A DNA stretch of 64,000 nucleotides. It comes from Margaritifera margaritifera (lineage: Eukaryota > Mollusca > Bivalvia > Unionida > Margaritiferidae). This document shows, one piece after another, positions 30,568-40,446 of the stretch (positions are counted from its first letter, which is position 1; every line of letters begins with the position of its first letter). Under the pieces are notes generated by a model. It was not told where the DNA came from and searched no databases. It saw only the letters and a list, made by a program, of their open reading frames with translations. Where the stretch lies: NCBI GenBank assembly GCA_029931535.1, contig JAQPZY010001495.1, positions 2,888,001 to 2,952,000 on the forward strand. The letters run 5' to 3'. The translations under genes and the position numbers were made by a program.

Positions 30568-31020
30568 ATGTATCCAGTGTACCGAGGAGTGGCTCGCCAA
30601 CGAGGACATGGTTTAGGAGATATGTTAAGATCTGCTTTTCGGACGGTAGCCCCTATTTTGAAACCGATGGTGTCTCGACGATTCCATGTCTTAAAAGATG
30701 CCGCTTTGACACAAGGAAAAGAATTTTTGCAAAATGTCCTCATCGACAAACAAAATCCTAAAGAAGCCTTTATGAGAGCAGGCAAAAATGTGTTGATGAA
30801 CACTGGCAAAGATCTTTTAGGTCTCCGAGAGAATCATATAAATTCACTTCACGCTTCAGGTCCTGGCATTACTTCTTCCTCCACTTCACAGCAAGGACAA
30901 GGCAGAAAGAGACGACGACATCGAAATCCCTTCAGAGATCATAAAAAAATACACGGTGGTTCAAAAAAGAATAAGAAAAGAAGAAGAACAGTCAGAGAAT
31001 TAGACGTGTTTGATTATTAA
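30568..31020 (+). CDS. Amphipathic basic virion protein (150 aa)
   Basis: Intact frame 5 bp after the penton stop. N-terminal 'GHGLGDMLRSAFRTVAPILK' forms an amphipathic, Gly-led helix of the type found in internal virion proteins of adenovirus relatives that contact membrane or core. The middle is helical. The C-terminus is strongly basic ('GRKRRRHRNPF' and 'KKNKKRRRTVR'), fitting DNA binding or nuclear import. Its place between penton and major capsid genes supports a structural role. It could be the element's pVI-like protein, but the resemblance is of type rather than clear sequence identity. Confidence 0.75.
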   Translation: MYPVYRGVARQRGHGLGDMLRSAFRTVAPILKPMVSRRFHVLKDAALTQGKEFLQNVLIDKQNPKEAFMRAGKNVLMNTGKDLLGLRENHINSLHASGPGITSSSTSQQGQGRKRRRHRNPFRDHKKIHGGSKKNKKRRRTVRELDVFDY

Positions 31021-31077
31021 AAACCATTGAAAATGATGCACCGAGATTCTTGCTAATGTACCAAGTCAGAACTGGAT

Positions 31078-32385
31078 ATGTTTACCATGCCCCCCACCAT
31101 GATGACGATGCAAGAATCCCAATGGGTGGAATTTCATCCTGTATCGTCTTTGACGGATTCAGCTCCTATCGAATTTGAAATCAAAGGACAAACCGAAGAT
31201 TACATCGATCTGAATAACAGCTACTTGTACCTGAAACTCCAAGTACACAAAAATGACAACACCCTTCCTGGGGAAGCTGCCCGAGTGGCACCCGTCAATA
31301 ATTTCATGCATTCCTTGTTCAGCGAAGTAGATTTGTACTTGAATAACAAACTGGTCATCAGCAGTTTGGATACTTACCCTTACCGTGCTTATTTGGAAAA
31401 TCTCTTGACGTACGGAAAAGAAGCCAAGAACACTCATCTGGATGCTTCGGTGGTCTGGAAACCTGACACCTCGGAAAAGTTCAACGACACAGAGCTGTCA
31501 GTACCGGCGAAGACTTCTGCTAATGATGGTGATCCTATAATTCCAGCAGTCCCTCACAATGTGGGATTTAACGACCGTCGAAAGAAAATCAGACGAAGTT
31601 TAGAACTGATGGATCGTTTGCATTTGGACATGTGGTTGCAAGACAAGTATTTGTTGAACGGAGTGGATGTACGCCTGAGACTGAATCGCAGTAGTGCCGC
31701 CTTCCATTTGATGCCTCATGCTAACGAGTGGAAAACCAAAGTCCAAGAAGCCAAACTTTACGTGCGACGTGTGGAAGTCTTACCAAAAGTAGCCAACGAC
31801 ATCAGTCAAACGTTGAGCAGAACCACTGCCAAGTATCCTGTGCGACGCGTGGAAGTGAAAACCTTTAACAGTGCCGCTGGACTCCGATCCAAAGTCGAAG
31901 ATCACGTCTTCCATGGACAGCTCCCCAAACGTTTGCTGATTGGCATCGTCAGTAATGCAGCCCTCAACGGAGTCCACGATCAGAATCCGTTCGAGTTTAA
32001 ACACTACAACGTCTCCAAGATAGAAGTCAGTCGAGATGGCAAGACCTTGTGTACCAGACCTTTTGAACCTAACTTTAGCGACGCCCATAAAAATTACTTG
32101 CGATCTTACCTGAGCCTGTTTGAAGCCACAGGACAGTTAGGTACCAACACCAGCCACGGCATTTCGTACGAGGATTATGCAGGAGGGTATGCCTTGTGGG
32201 GATTTGATTTCACTCCTGACCAAGGCAGCGATGAAGGACATTTCCACCCTATAAAATCAGGCCCACTTCGTGTGGAACTTCAGTTTGCAGATCCTCTAAC
32301 CGAGACAGTGAACGTCGTCTTGTATGCAGAATTTGATAATACTCTAGAGATCAACAGTTTGAGAGAAGTGATTCTAGACTATTAG
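31078..32385 (+). CDS. MCP: Major capsid protein (double jelly roll), 435 aa, intact
   Basis: The largest open frame of the window. It starts MFTMPPTMMT and has 'WVEFHPVSSLTDSAPIEFEI', 'YIDLNNSYLYLKLQV' and 'VNNFMHSLFSEVDLYLNNKL' in the first 90 residues, the usual N-terminal signature of Polinton/adintovirus capsid (hexon-like) proteins. The protein is beta-rich throughout, and trimers of this fold build icosahedral shells. Position after penton and before protease is normal. The middle third (31760-32164) is duplicated in inverse orientation at 24028-24433. An upstream ATG pair at 31031 opens a 7-codon uORF. No clear TATA; an A/T-rich 'attaaaaac' stands at about 31016. Confidence 0.93.
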   Translation: MFTMPPTMMTMQESQWVEFHPVSSLTDSAPIEFEIKGQTEDYIDLNNSYLYLKLQVHKNDNTLPGEAARVAPVNNFMHSLFSEVDLYLNNKLVISSLDTYPYRAYLENLLTYGKEAKNTHLDASVVWKPDTSEKFNDTELSVPAKTSANDGDPIIPAVPHNVGFNDRRKKIRRSLELMDRLHLDMWLQDKYLLNGVDVRLRLNRSSAAFHLMPHANEWKTKVQEAKLYVRRVEVLPKVANDISQTLSRTTAKYPVRRVEVKTFNSAAGLRSKVEDHVFHGQLPKRLLIGIVSNAALNGVHDQNPFEFKHYNVSKIEVSRDGKTLCTRPFEPNFSDAHKNYLRSYLSLFEATGQLGTNTSHGISYEDYAGGYALWGFDFTPDQGSDEGHFHPIKSGPLRVELQFADPLTETVNVVLYAEFDNTLEINSLREVILDY

Positions 32386-32399
32386 AAGAAAAAAACAAG

Positions 32400-32921
32400 A
32401 TGCAACACGAAGAACCTATGGAGATAGATGAGGGATTTTGTGAGAAGTCACAAACTACCACAAATGATGATGATGACGAAGTCATTCGTTCAGAACCTAA
32501 AACCGAGTTTACTGGATTTATTTCTCGATGGCCTGAACAAGAAAAACAGTTAGTTTCCTGTTATGCTCAGGAATTGAGTAAAATAATTAACAGTCTAGTC
32601 CAAGAACAATGTCATGGATGTCAAATCGATCATCACAGCCAAAAAGAACACGACCAATGTTTGATGATGACAGGCGAAGAAAAATTGGATGAATATTTGG
32701 AAACGGCTTGGTCCCAGAACTCGGACGAAAAAGTGTTGAGACAATGGTATAAAGACTTGCAGACTTCTTCTTTTCCTCCACTCACTCCTCTGGAGATCAG
32801 ACGCATCGAAGGGCTCATTCAACAGAGTGAAACTATCCGCCGTGAATATTCGTGGAATTACAAGACAGATCAATTCAAGTTTAAAGTCAGGTGTGAATTG
32901 GTGACTCAATATTTCCTGTGA
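32400..32921 (+). CDS. Cys/His-rich hypothetical protein (173 aa)
   Basis: Intact frame 14 bp after the capsid stop. The acidic N-terminus (poly-Asp at 23-26) is followed by 'LVSCYAQELSKIINSLVQEQ' and a compact metal-ligand cluster: Cys71, Cys74, His78/79, His84 and Cys87, which could hold one zinc. The C-terminal half is helical and charged. Proteins with this C-x2-C...H...C pattern recur beside capsid and protease genes of invertebrate Polintons, but their role is not known to me. It lies 19 bp before the protease start and is probably co-transcribed. Confidence 0.8.
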   Translation: MQHEEPMEIDEGFCEKSQTTTNDDDDEVIRSEPKTEFTGFISRWPEQEKQLVSCYAQELSKIINSLVQEQCHGCQIDHHSQKEHDQCLMMTGEEKLDEYLETAWSQNSDEKVLRQWYKDLQTSSFPPLTPLEIRRIEGLIQQSETIRREYSWNYKTDQFKFKVRCELVTQYFL

Positions 32922-32940
32922 AGAAGAAGAAGAAAAAAAA

Positions 32941-33519
32941 ATGGATACCAGGGAACTTCATTACCTGTTGACTCGCAGTTCCTATACTTCTTCTTGGAAT
33001 CCTGTGGTGTGTGCTAAAGATGAACTACCTCATCGTAAACCTAAAGACGTTCATGCCTATGTCATCAATACCGACGACAGTCATCTACCAGGAACCCATT
33101 GGGTTGTCGTGTACATTCCCAACGATCACAATGGTGGTAGAGGTGTGGTATTTTTTGATTCTTATGGATTACTTCCTTTGGAAAACGACATCATCGACTT
33201 TATGAGAAGAAATGCCGTCTCGACTCGATTCAATAATGTTCGATTACAAGGATCGGATTCCATGGTGTGTGGTCAATATTGTGTACATTTTCTTCATCAA
33301 CGCAGTCTTGGATATTCCTTAAAAAATTTAGTGACTTGGTTTGATAGAGACTATGCTAGAAACGATGCTAAAGTAGAACAATGGTTTTGACAACGTTATG
33401 GTTATCTCTTGTCTTTAGCTCAGAAACGTAGTGTGCATCAGAATGATGTCGATGTAGAAAAGTGGAAATTTAGTTTACCTTCCCAACGTTGTCAACCCTG
33501 TAAATATGTTCCTGTTTAA
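32941..33519 (+). pseudogene. PRO: Adenain-type (C5) maturation cysteine protease, in-frame stop
   Basis: Processes capsid precursors during virion maturation. Catalytic pattern of adenovirus protease: His53 in 'GTHWVVVYIP', Asp73 in 'FFDSYG', Gln103 in 'RLQGSDSMVC' and the nucleophile Cys110 in 'MVCGQYCVHF'. The frame ends at TGA 33388-33390 after 149 residues. The same frame then stays open for 42 more protein-like codons (with a Cys-x2-Cys near the end) to TAA 33517-33519. So the TGA looks like a nonsense mutation that removes the C-terminus, although all catalytic residues lie before it. Confidence 0.92.
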
Positions 33520-33738
33520 TATCTTGTTCATTGTTAGTTTTTTATGTTAGAAATGTTATTGTTAATTTAAAAAATGTTGATTGTTGGAAAAAAAATATGG
33601 TGTTGTGTGGTTTTTTATTGAATTTGAAATAATAATGATTATGTTCTATCTCTCTCTTTCTATCGATCTGAAGTCCCCCCCCCCCTCTATCTATTATCTC
33701 ACTGTCGATCTGAACCCTATTTTTAGGTCCGCGCAATG
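33520..33738. other. Short non-coding spacer
   Basis: AT-rich DNA after the protease. A C-run with flanking pyrimidines (33650-33690) is present. No gene seen. Confidence 0.6.
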
Positions 33739-33935
33739 TCCCTTGTATATTTGTGGTGTGTGTAAGTTTGTATTTGATATAAAAAAAATTTAAAAGTTAA
33801 AAAATGATTTGTGTGGTGTGTGTAATTTGAATTTGATATATAAAAAAATTTTAAAAAAGTAAAAAAAATGGTTGTGTGGTGTGTGTAGGTTTTGTGTTTG
33901 ATATAAAAAAAATTTAAAAAATAAAAAAATGGATG
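33739..33935 (+). repeat. AT-rich ~60-bp tandem repeat, right side (3 copies)
   Basis: Three imperfect units, each with 'ttgtggtgtgtgtaa' type start, 'ttgatat', an A run and 'aaaaaatg'. It is the inverted partner of 23778-23975 and the probable seed of the large satellite at 22085-23975. Confidence 0.8.
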
Positions 33936-34144
33936 GTGTATATGTTGGATAGTATGTTGGCGTGATTTCATCCCTTTGTCATACCCTTTCGTCTGATAGC
34001 AGGTTTTGGGGGTTTTTAGGCAGCACACAAGGCATTTGGGATAGTGTGTTAGGTTTGGGTTTGGGTTTTGGGTTTATTTGGGTTTGTATATAAAAAAATA
34101 TAAAATAAGAACAAAAAGTTACGAAATTTTAGTACTATTTTTTA

Positions 34145-34400
34145 GTCTCAGCCAATTTTTTTTTCCGGATTATTTTCAGTCTCCGCTAACTTCCGGTACA
34201 ATTTCGGAAGTTTAGTGTTACTTTTAGTCTCAGCCAATTTTTTCCATTTTTTTTTCCGGATTATTTTCAGTCGCCGCTAACGTCCGGTACAATTTCGGAA
34301 TTTTAGTGTTACTTTTAGTCTAGGCAATTATAATCTAATGTTCCGGATTTTTTCTAGTCAAAGCCAAAGTCCGTGACGGTTCCCGAAGTTTAATACAACT
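34145..34400 (+). repeat. ~90-bp tandem repeat with TTCCGG core (3 copies)
   Basis: 'ttccggattattttcagtc' begins at about 34164 and 34254, with a diverged copy 'ttccggattttttctagtc' at about 34341. Each is followed by a 'ccgctaac.tccggtacaatt' type block, or its diverged form. Regular spacing of 87-90 bp near the right end suggests a regulatory or replication-related array; no direct evidence. Confidence 0.8.
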
Positions 34401-34590
34401 TTTAGTCACGTCCATTTTAGTGTTATTATGAGTTGGTTCCCTTGATAAAAGCTATTTATAACATAGGTATAATATATGCAAATTTACTGACACCTTCAAC
34501 ATGATCTGAGGTATAGGTAATGCTTTATATATAACTCTAGGCTATATAGATATAGCCACTAGGCAGAACATTGGGGCCTGAATGGGCTCT

Positions 34591-34703
34591 ATGTTAAATT
34601 CCCATAAGACCCCATAGCGCCCCCCAGCCCCATAAATCTTGGCACTTTTGGCCCCATAGTGCCCCCAATGTTAAAATCCCATAAGACCCCATAGCACCCC
34701 CAC
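34591..34703 (+). repeat. Subterminal direct repeat (2 copies, 78-bp period)
   Basis: 'cccataagaccccatag' occurs at about 34600 and 34678, each preceded by 'atgttaaa.t'. The motif atgttaaattccc also occurs repeatedly inside the TIR, so subterminal and terminal sequences share a word. Confidence 0.7.
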
Positions 34704-34726
34704 GACCCCCAGTACCCCCCTCTACT

Positions 34727-35104
34727 ATGGAGGAGGAAGATCACAGAATAGTGGAGGAGAAGGAGAAGAAGGAGCCTATCCAGCCTCATCCGATGATGGA
34801 GGAGGAAGATCACAGGATAGTGGAGGAGCAGAAGGAGCCTCTCCAGCCTCATCCGATGATGGAGGAGGAAGATCACAGGATAGTGGAGGAGAAGGAGGAG
34901 CAGAAGGAGCCTATCCAGCTTCATCCAATGATAGAGGAGGAAGATCACAGGATAGTGGAGGAGAAGGAGGAGAAGAAGGAAGAAAATTGGGAACCAGAAG
35001 CGGTCCATCCTCCATTTATCCTGAAGAAGCGCTGTAGGAGGAGTCTAGACTCCTGGAGGAGGAGTAGCTGTCCCCTTGTCCCTCGAGTGCCATCTCCATG
35101 TTAA
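34727..35104 (+). CDS. Acidic tandem-repeat ORF (125 aa), doubtful gene
   Basis: Open from an ATG at 34727, with four near-identical blocks around 'EEEDHRIVEE' followed by Lys/Glu and 'QPHPM' type ends. Block lengths differ (about 23, 21 and 24 residues) but always by whole codons. It then runs into the right TIR. The opposite strand is also open (Leu-rich), which weakens the case. No TATA was found at the usual distance. It may be an expressed repeat protein or only a GA-rich minisatellite; I lean slightly to the latter. Confidence 0.35.
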   Translation: MEEEDHRIVEEKEKKEPIQPHPMMEEEDHRIVEEQKEPLQPHPMMEEEDHRIVEEKEEQKEPIQLHPMIEEEDHRIVEEKEEKKEENWEPEAVHPPFILKKRCRRSLDSWRRSSCPLVPRVPSPC

Positions 35105-35280
35105 ATTCCCCTTGTCCCTATAAACTTTTTACCTTTTTAACATAGGATACCCCCTTGTGCCATCTCCATGTTAAATTCCCCTTGTGCCATCTCCATGTTA
35201 AATTCCCCTTGTCCCTATAAACTTTTTACCTTTTTAACATAGGAGTCTCCCTTGTCCCCCAGTACCCACCTATAACTACT
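35071..35280 (-). repeat. Polinton right terminal inverted repeat (210 bp)
   Basis: Reverse complement of 16949-17158 with two mismatches, ending ...ATAACTACT directly before the target duplication. Confidence 0.97.
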
Positions 35281-35286
35281 CTTGCT
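35281..35286 (+). repeat. Target-site duplication, right (CTTGCT)
   Basis: Exact copy of 16943-16948. Confidence 0.95.
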
Positions 35287-36239
35287 ATCCAAAGTTGATA
35301 AAAAAAAAGTAGCTGAACGAGTACTTGAGAATTCATCATATCTACACTGTTTGAAGATAATTGATGCCTAATATGTTGTTTGGTTATTTTTCTTTATATC
35401 GCGTTTAATCAGATCATATCGAAATTAACCTACAGAAAAAGAGCAAATTGCATTTACGGGGGCCCATAAGCTTCGAATGATTTATCAAGGCGTAGTGTAC
35501 TTTTTGTGGACAGAGTAATTTTCATTCAAAATGCTGATATTTAAAATTGTAAAAGCATGCTTTATTTTTTTGCATTATTAATTCAGATGAAACGCCGCAA
35601 TCTCATCAACTTGAATCCAGTCTATCCCAGAGTTCGTAACGCTACGATACATTTAAGGTAACACGTAATGTTATGATGATGATGCAATAATATGGTTACT
35701 GTGAAATTGCGAGCCGTAAATGTTGATTTGACACCATCGAACATTGATAATTATTACTCATAGTTTGAGTCGCTAAGCATGTGTACTGCATTCCAAAAAC
35801 AATATGAGACAAGAAATTGTTCAAACTCAGAAAATAGACATGTTCTCTTTATTTATTTACATCCACTACCTGGTATTGGTCAGGAGAGAAAAGTATTTCG
35901 TGATGCATTAAACAAGACGCGATCTGACAACCCCTTGCAAGCCAGAGTGTTTTTACGTGCATTTGTGAATAAGTGTTTCTGATTATTGCCAATTCTGTTG
36001 TAGGAAGAAAACGTTCTGTTTTACCGGCTCCGCTTAAAACTCAGTTTGAGGCTGTACTACTGGTAATAACATCCTAAGATTCTCAGATACAATGCTGTTA
36101 TTATCTAAGTTAAGCAAAACACATCGATAAGACATGGAACATCAAGAGGTTCTCCTGCATACGTAACTACTACCTAGAACTCAATTGGAATCAATTGCTA
36201 TTTGTAACTTCCGTAGAACAAAATCCTTGTTTTATTTTA
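35287..36239. other. Flanking DNA, no gene seen
   Basis: A 67-codon open frame at 35779-35982 has no recognisable family. Nothing else stands out. Confidence 0.5.
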
Positions 36240-36815
36240 TGCTAGTCCGTGAATTAGTGCATTTTTCAAGAGAAATAATTTTGAATATTCACTGGAGTGA
36301 AACATGAAAAATATCATTTCAGTGCGGTCAATAGACATAAGTAACATTATGACCAAGAAATGTCATCCACCTTTTTGTCACTTGCCTGGTCTAGTGGTAA
36401 TCATAGTCACATATCAAACCACGAGTACCAGGTTAAAATCCCACAATGTTCTTATATTTTTCTTTTCTTCAATTTTTTAATAAAAAAAATTTGTTTTGTT
36501 TTGTTTATATGCTTTTTATACCTTGAGTTAGGATAGAGAATTATGTTACTGCTGATATTTTCTGTGCGAATATACGCAAAACATAGACGGGATACTGTAA
36601 GAAATCTGCTACTTCAATCTGTAATTCATATTGCTAGCCAATACGTTTGAGCATGAAATAAAAAGAAAATTTGCTGGTTTTGGGTGAATAACGGATATAT
36701 TTTATCTCGTGGCTTCGCCACTCGTGAAAATGCTAAGTTTTTCACCCACTCAGTGTAATTTATCAGTTATTCACTCGATACAAGCAAATATCCTCTATTT
36801 ACTGGTGAAGAAAAA
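36240..36815 (+). repeat. tRNA-headed SINE-like repeat, copy 1
   Basis: It contains 'tggtctagtgg' (A-box like, about 36389) and 'ggttaaaatcc' (B-box like, about 36432) at tRNA spacing. A long tail follows with 'cttgagttagga', 'ttgctagccaatacgtttga' and 'tctcgtggcttc.ccactc'. The same ordered words occur at 49837-50815, so this is an interspersed family. Confidence 0.7.
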
Positions 36816-37502
36816 TATATACAATGTAAATCTGTTTCTCAATTATTGACTGTGCTCTTTTCATACCATTTATATCGACTGAAAATAAAATCTTACTTAA
36901 ATGTTAGCTAAAGAATAATATTCTCGTAGATATGGTCTGATATTGTCATTACTTCTTTCAAAATCAGCGTCATGTAACTCTAACATGTATCACATACCTC
37001 GTCCATCATTGCGAGTCCAAATATAGGTAGCGTCTGCTTGTAGAAATTCAATTTCAAACATGCAAAATGCATGAATTTAAGTTTTGCAGATTCCTAAAAA
37101 AGATAGTTATGATTCAAGTCTTTTATGAGGTAAGTGTCGTACAGATGTATATATCTTTCAAGAACTAGAGTTTTGGCCAAGGATAAAGTCGTTCATCCGT
37201 AAACAATTATACTCTGACATTAAAAAAAATTCTGCTTGGAAAAAAAAGTTCGTCATTTTCATGAAAAAAGATACTTCTCATAATTCATACTGCCTTGAAA
37301 ATATATATCATATAGACCTCGTTGCTTAATCGGGTATTCATAAAAGTTATGACTTCGCGATAATTAGTTATAAGATGATAAGATCCGACGTTATGTTTGA
37401 AATGAATTTATATTGATATAGTGATTTTTTTTTCATTTAGCGTATATGCTTACTTATTTTAAGTTGTTGTTCAATACGTTACAATCAGCTTATATAATAG
37501 AG
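36816..37502. other. AT-rich DNA, no gene seen
   Basis: No recognisable coding or repeat content up to the start of the 41-bp minisatellite. Confidence 0.5.
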
Positions 37503-38240
37503 TGTTTCAGTGCTGTTTATATGGGCGATGTGCATGTAGGTGGAATTTCAGTGCTGTTTATATGGGCTATATGCATGTACGTGGAATTTCAGTGCTATTT
37601 ATATGGGCTATATGCATGTGCGTGGAATTTCAGTGCTATTTATATGGACTATGTGCATGTACATGTAATTTCAGTGCTGTTTACATGGGCTATATGCATG
37701 TACGTGGAATTTCAGTGCTATTTATATGGGCTATGTGCATGTGCGTGGAATTTCAGTGCTATTTATATGGACTATGTGCATGTACATGTAATTTCAGTGC
37801 TGTTTATATGGGCTATATGCATGTACGTGGAATTTCAGTGGTATTTATATGGACTATGTGCATGTACGTGGGATGTCAGTGCTATTTATATGTGTTATGT
37901 GCATGTACGTGGGATGTCAGTGCTATTTATATGTGTCATGTGCATGTACGTGGAATTTCAGTGCTGTTTATATGGGCTATATGCATGTGCGTGGGATGTC
38001 AGTGCTATTTATATGTGTTATGTGCATGTACGTGGGATGTCAGTGCTATTTATATGGACTATGTGCATGTACATGGTATGTCAGTGCTATTTATATGTGT
38101 TATGTGCATGTACGTGGAATTTCAATGCTATTTATATGGACTATGTGCATGTACGTGGAATTTCAATGCTATTTATATGGACTATGTGCATGCAAGTGGA
38201 AAGTTCAGTGCTATTTATATGGACTATGTGTATGTACGTG
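37503..38240 (+). repeat. 41-bp minisatellite, ~18 copies
   Basis: The unit begins 'tttcagtgctatttatatgg' and continues 'gctatatgcatgtacgtgga'. Variants differ by gctg/gcta, gggc/gact/tgtt and gaatt/gatgt. Because 41 is not a multiple of three, each reading frame cycles through the same peptides, and long Cys/Tyr-rich frames (up to 279 codons) arise in all three frames. None is a gene. Confidence 0.97.
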
Positions 38241-38747
38241 GAGCTGAAAAATCTCTAAACATTATGATTTATCGAAAGGCGCCAACTGACTGGCACGCTT
38301 TATATATTTATTTCCATCCACTGTTTTCTAAAGATCCATAATTTACACAGGTATTCGCAAGTTATTTATAGCGTACGTTCATGGAAATTATAGTGCCTTT
38401 AATAGTAAATAAATCTCAGAGATGTCAATACGAATCTCCAGATGTTTAGACAATATGTACAACATAGTTCTTTTGGTCTAAAAAGCTTAATATACAGAAA
38501 GTCATTTCATAGCATGTATTTAAAATGTGTTTAGTCTTGTGCATTCATTATTTATACAATATACACAGAGTTTTGTTTTATTTTGTGAAGGCTGGAATGA
38601 AAAAAAAGCAAAGCAGAGCATATCCCCCTCACCGATTTTCATTCGCATGATTAAGCCTGCATATTTCCATAATTTACAGATCTTAGAGTACAGAAATTCA
38701 GTTTATTCTAATTATTTGCTCAAAGTTTAATGAACCATATGTTTCGG

Positions 38748-39751
<1,004 letters not shown>

Positions 39752-40446
39752 GAAATCAAATATTTTTGTAATGCAAGTAGAAACGTTGCAAGATGACATC
39801 AAATATTTTTGTAATGCAAGTAGAAACGTTGCAAGATAAAATCTAGTATTTTTGTAATGCAAGTAGAAACGTTGCAAGATGAAATCAAATATTTTTGTAA
39901 TGCAAGTAGAAACGTTGCAAGATAAAATCTAGTATTTTTGTAATGCAAGTAGAAACGTTGCAAGATGAAATCAAATATTTTTGTAATGCAAGTAGAAACG
40001 TTGCAAGATGAAATCTAGTATTTTTGTAATGCAAGCAGACACGTTGCAAGATGAAATCTAGTATTTTTGTAATGCAAGTAGAAACGTTGCAAGATGAAAT
40101 CAAATATTTTTGTAATGCAAGTAGAAACGTTGTAGGATGAAATCTAGTATTTTTGTAATGCAAGTAGAAACGTTGCAAGATGAAATCAAATATTTTTGTA
40201 ATGCAAGTAGAAACGTTGCAAGATTAAATCAAATATTTTTGTAATGCAAGTAGAAACGTTGCAAGATGAAATCAAATATTTTTGTAATACAAGTAGAAAC
40301 GTTGCAGGATGAAATCTAGTATTTTTGTAATGCAAGCAGACACGCTGCAAGATGAAATCTAGTATTTTTGTAATGCAAGTAGAAACGTTGCAAGATGAAA
40401 TCAAATATTTTTGTAATGCAAGTAGAAACGTTGCAAGATGAAATCG
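39752..40446 (+). repeat. 43-bp minisatellite, ~16 copies, two alternating subtypes
   Basis: The unit contains 'tatttttgtaatgcaagtag' and 'aaacgttgcaagatgaaatc'. One subtype has 'aaatcaaat' and the other 'aaatctagt', and over much of the array they alternate, suggesting amplification of an 86-bp dimer. Confidence 0.97.

Larger units (their letters stand above)
16949..35280 (+). mobile_element. Polinton/Maverick (adintovirus-like) element, 18,332 bp, PolB not seen
   Basis: Seen: 210-bp terminal inverted repeats beginning AGTAGTTAT, exact 6-bp target duplications, and a plus-strand block with packaging ATPase, pX-like peptide, DDE integrase with chromodomain, penton-like and major capsid proteins, and an adenain-type protease. 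Known: Polintons are 15-20 kb elements with 5'-AG termini, 6-bp duplications and these genes. They normally also encode a protein-primed DNA polymerase B of ~1000 residues, and no such gene is visible here. Inferred: this copy inserted fairly recently (TIRs 99 percent identical, duplications exact) but cannot copy itself without help. It is an endogenous virus-like element, and several genes are broken. Confidence 0.97.

Noticed and set aside
34589..35008. 139-codon Leu/His-rich minus-strand frame
   Set aside because: It is the shadow of the GA-rich tandem repeat on the other strand, with no promoter and low-complexity composition.
37446..38341. Three overlapping long frames (up to 279 codons), Cys/Tyr/Met-rich
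   Set aside because: They run through the 41-bp minisatellite in all three frames, and the peptide repeats come from the DNA repeat.
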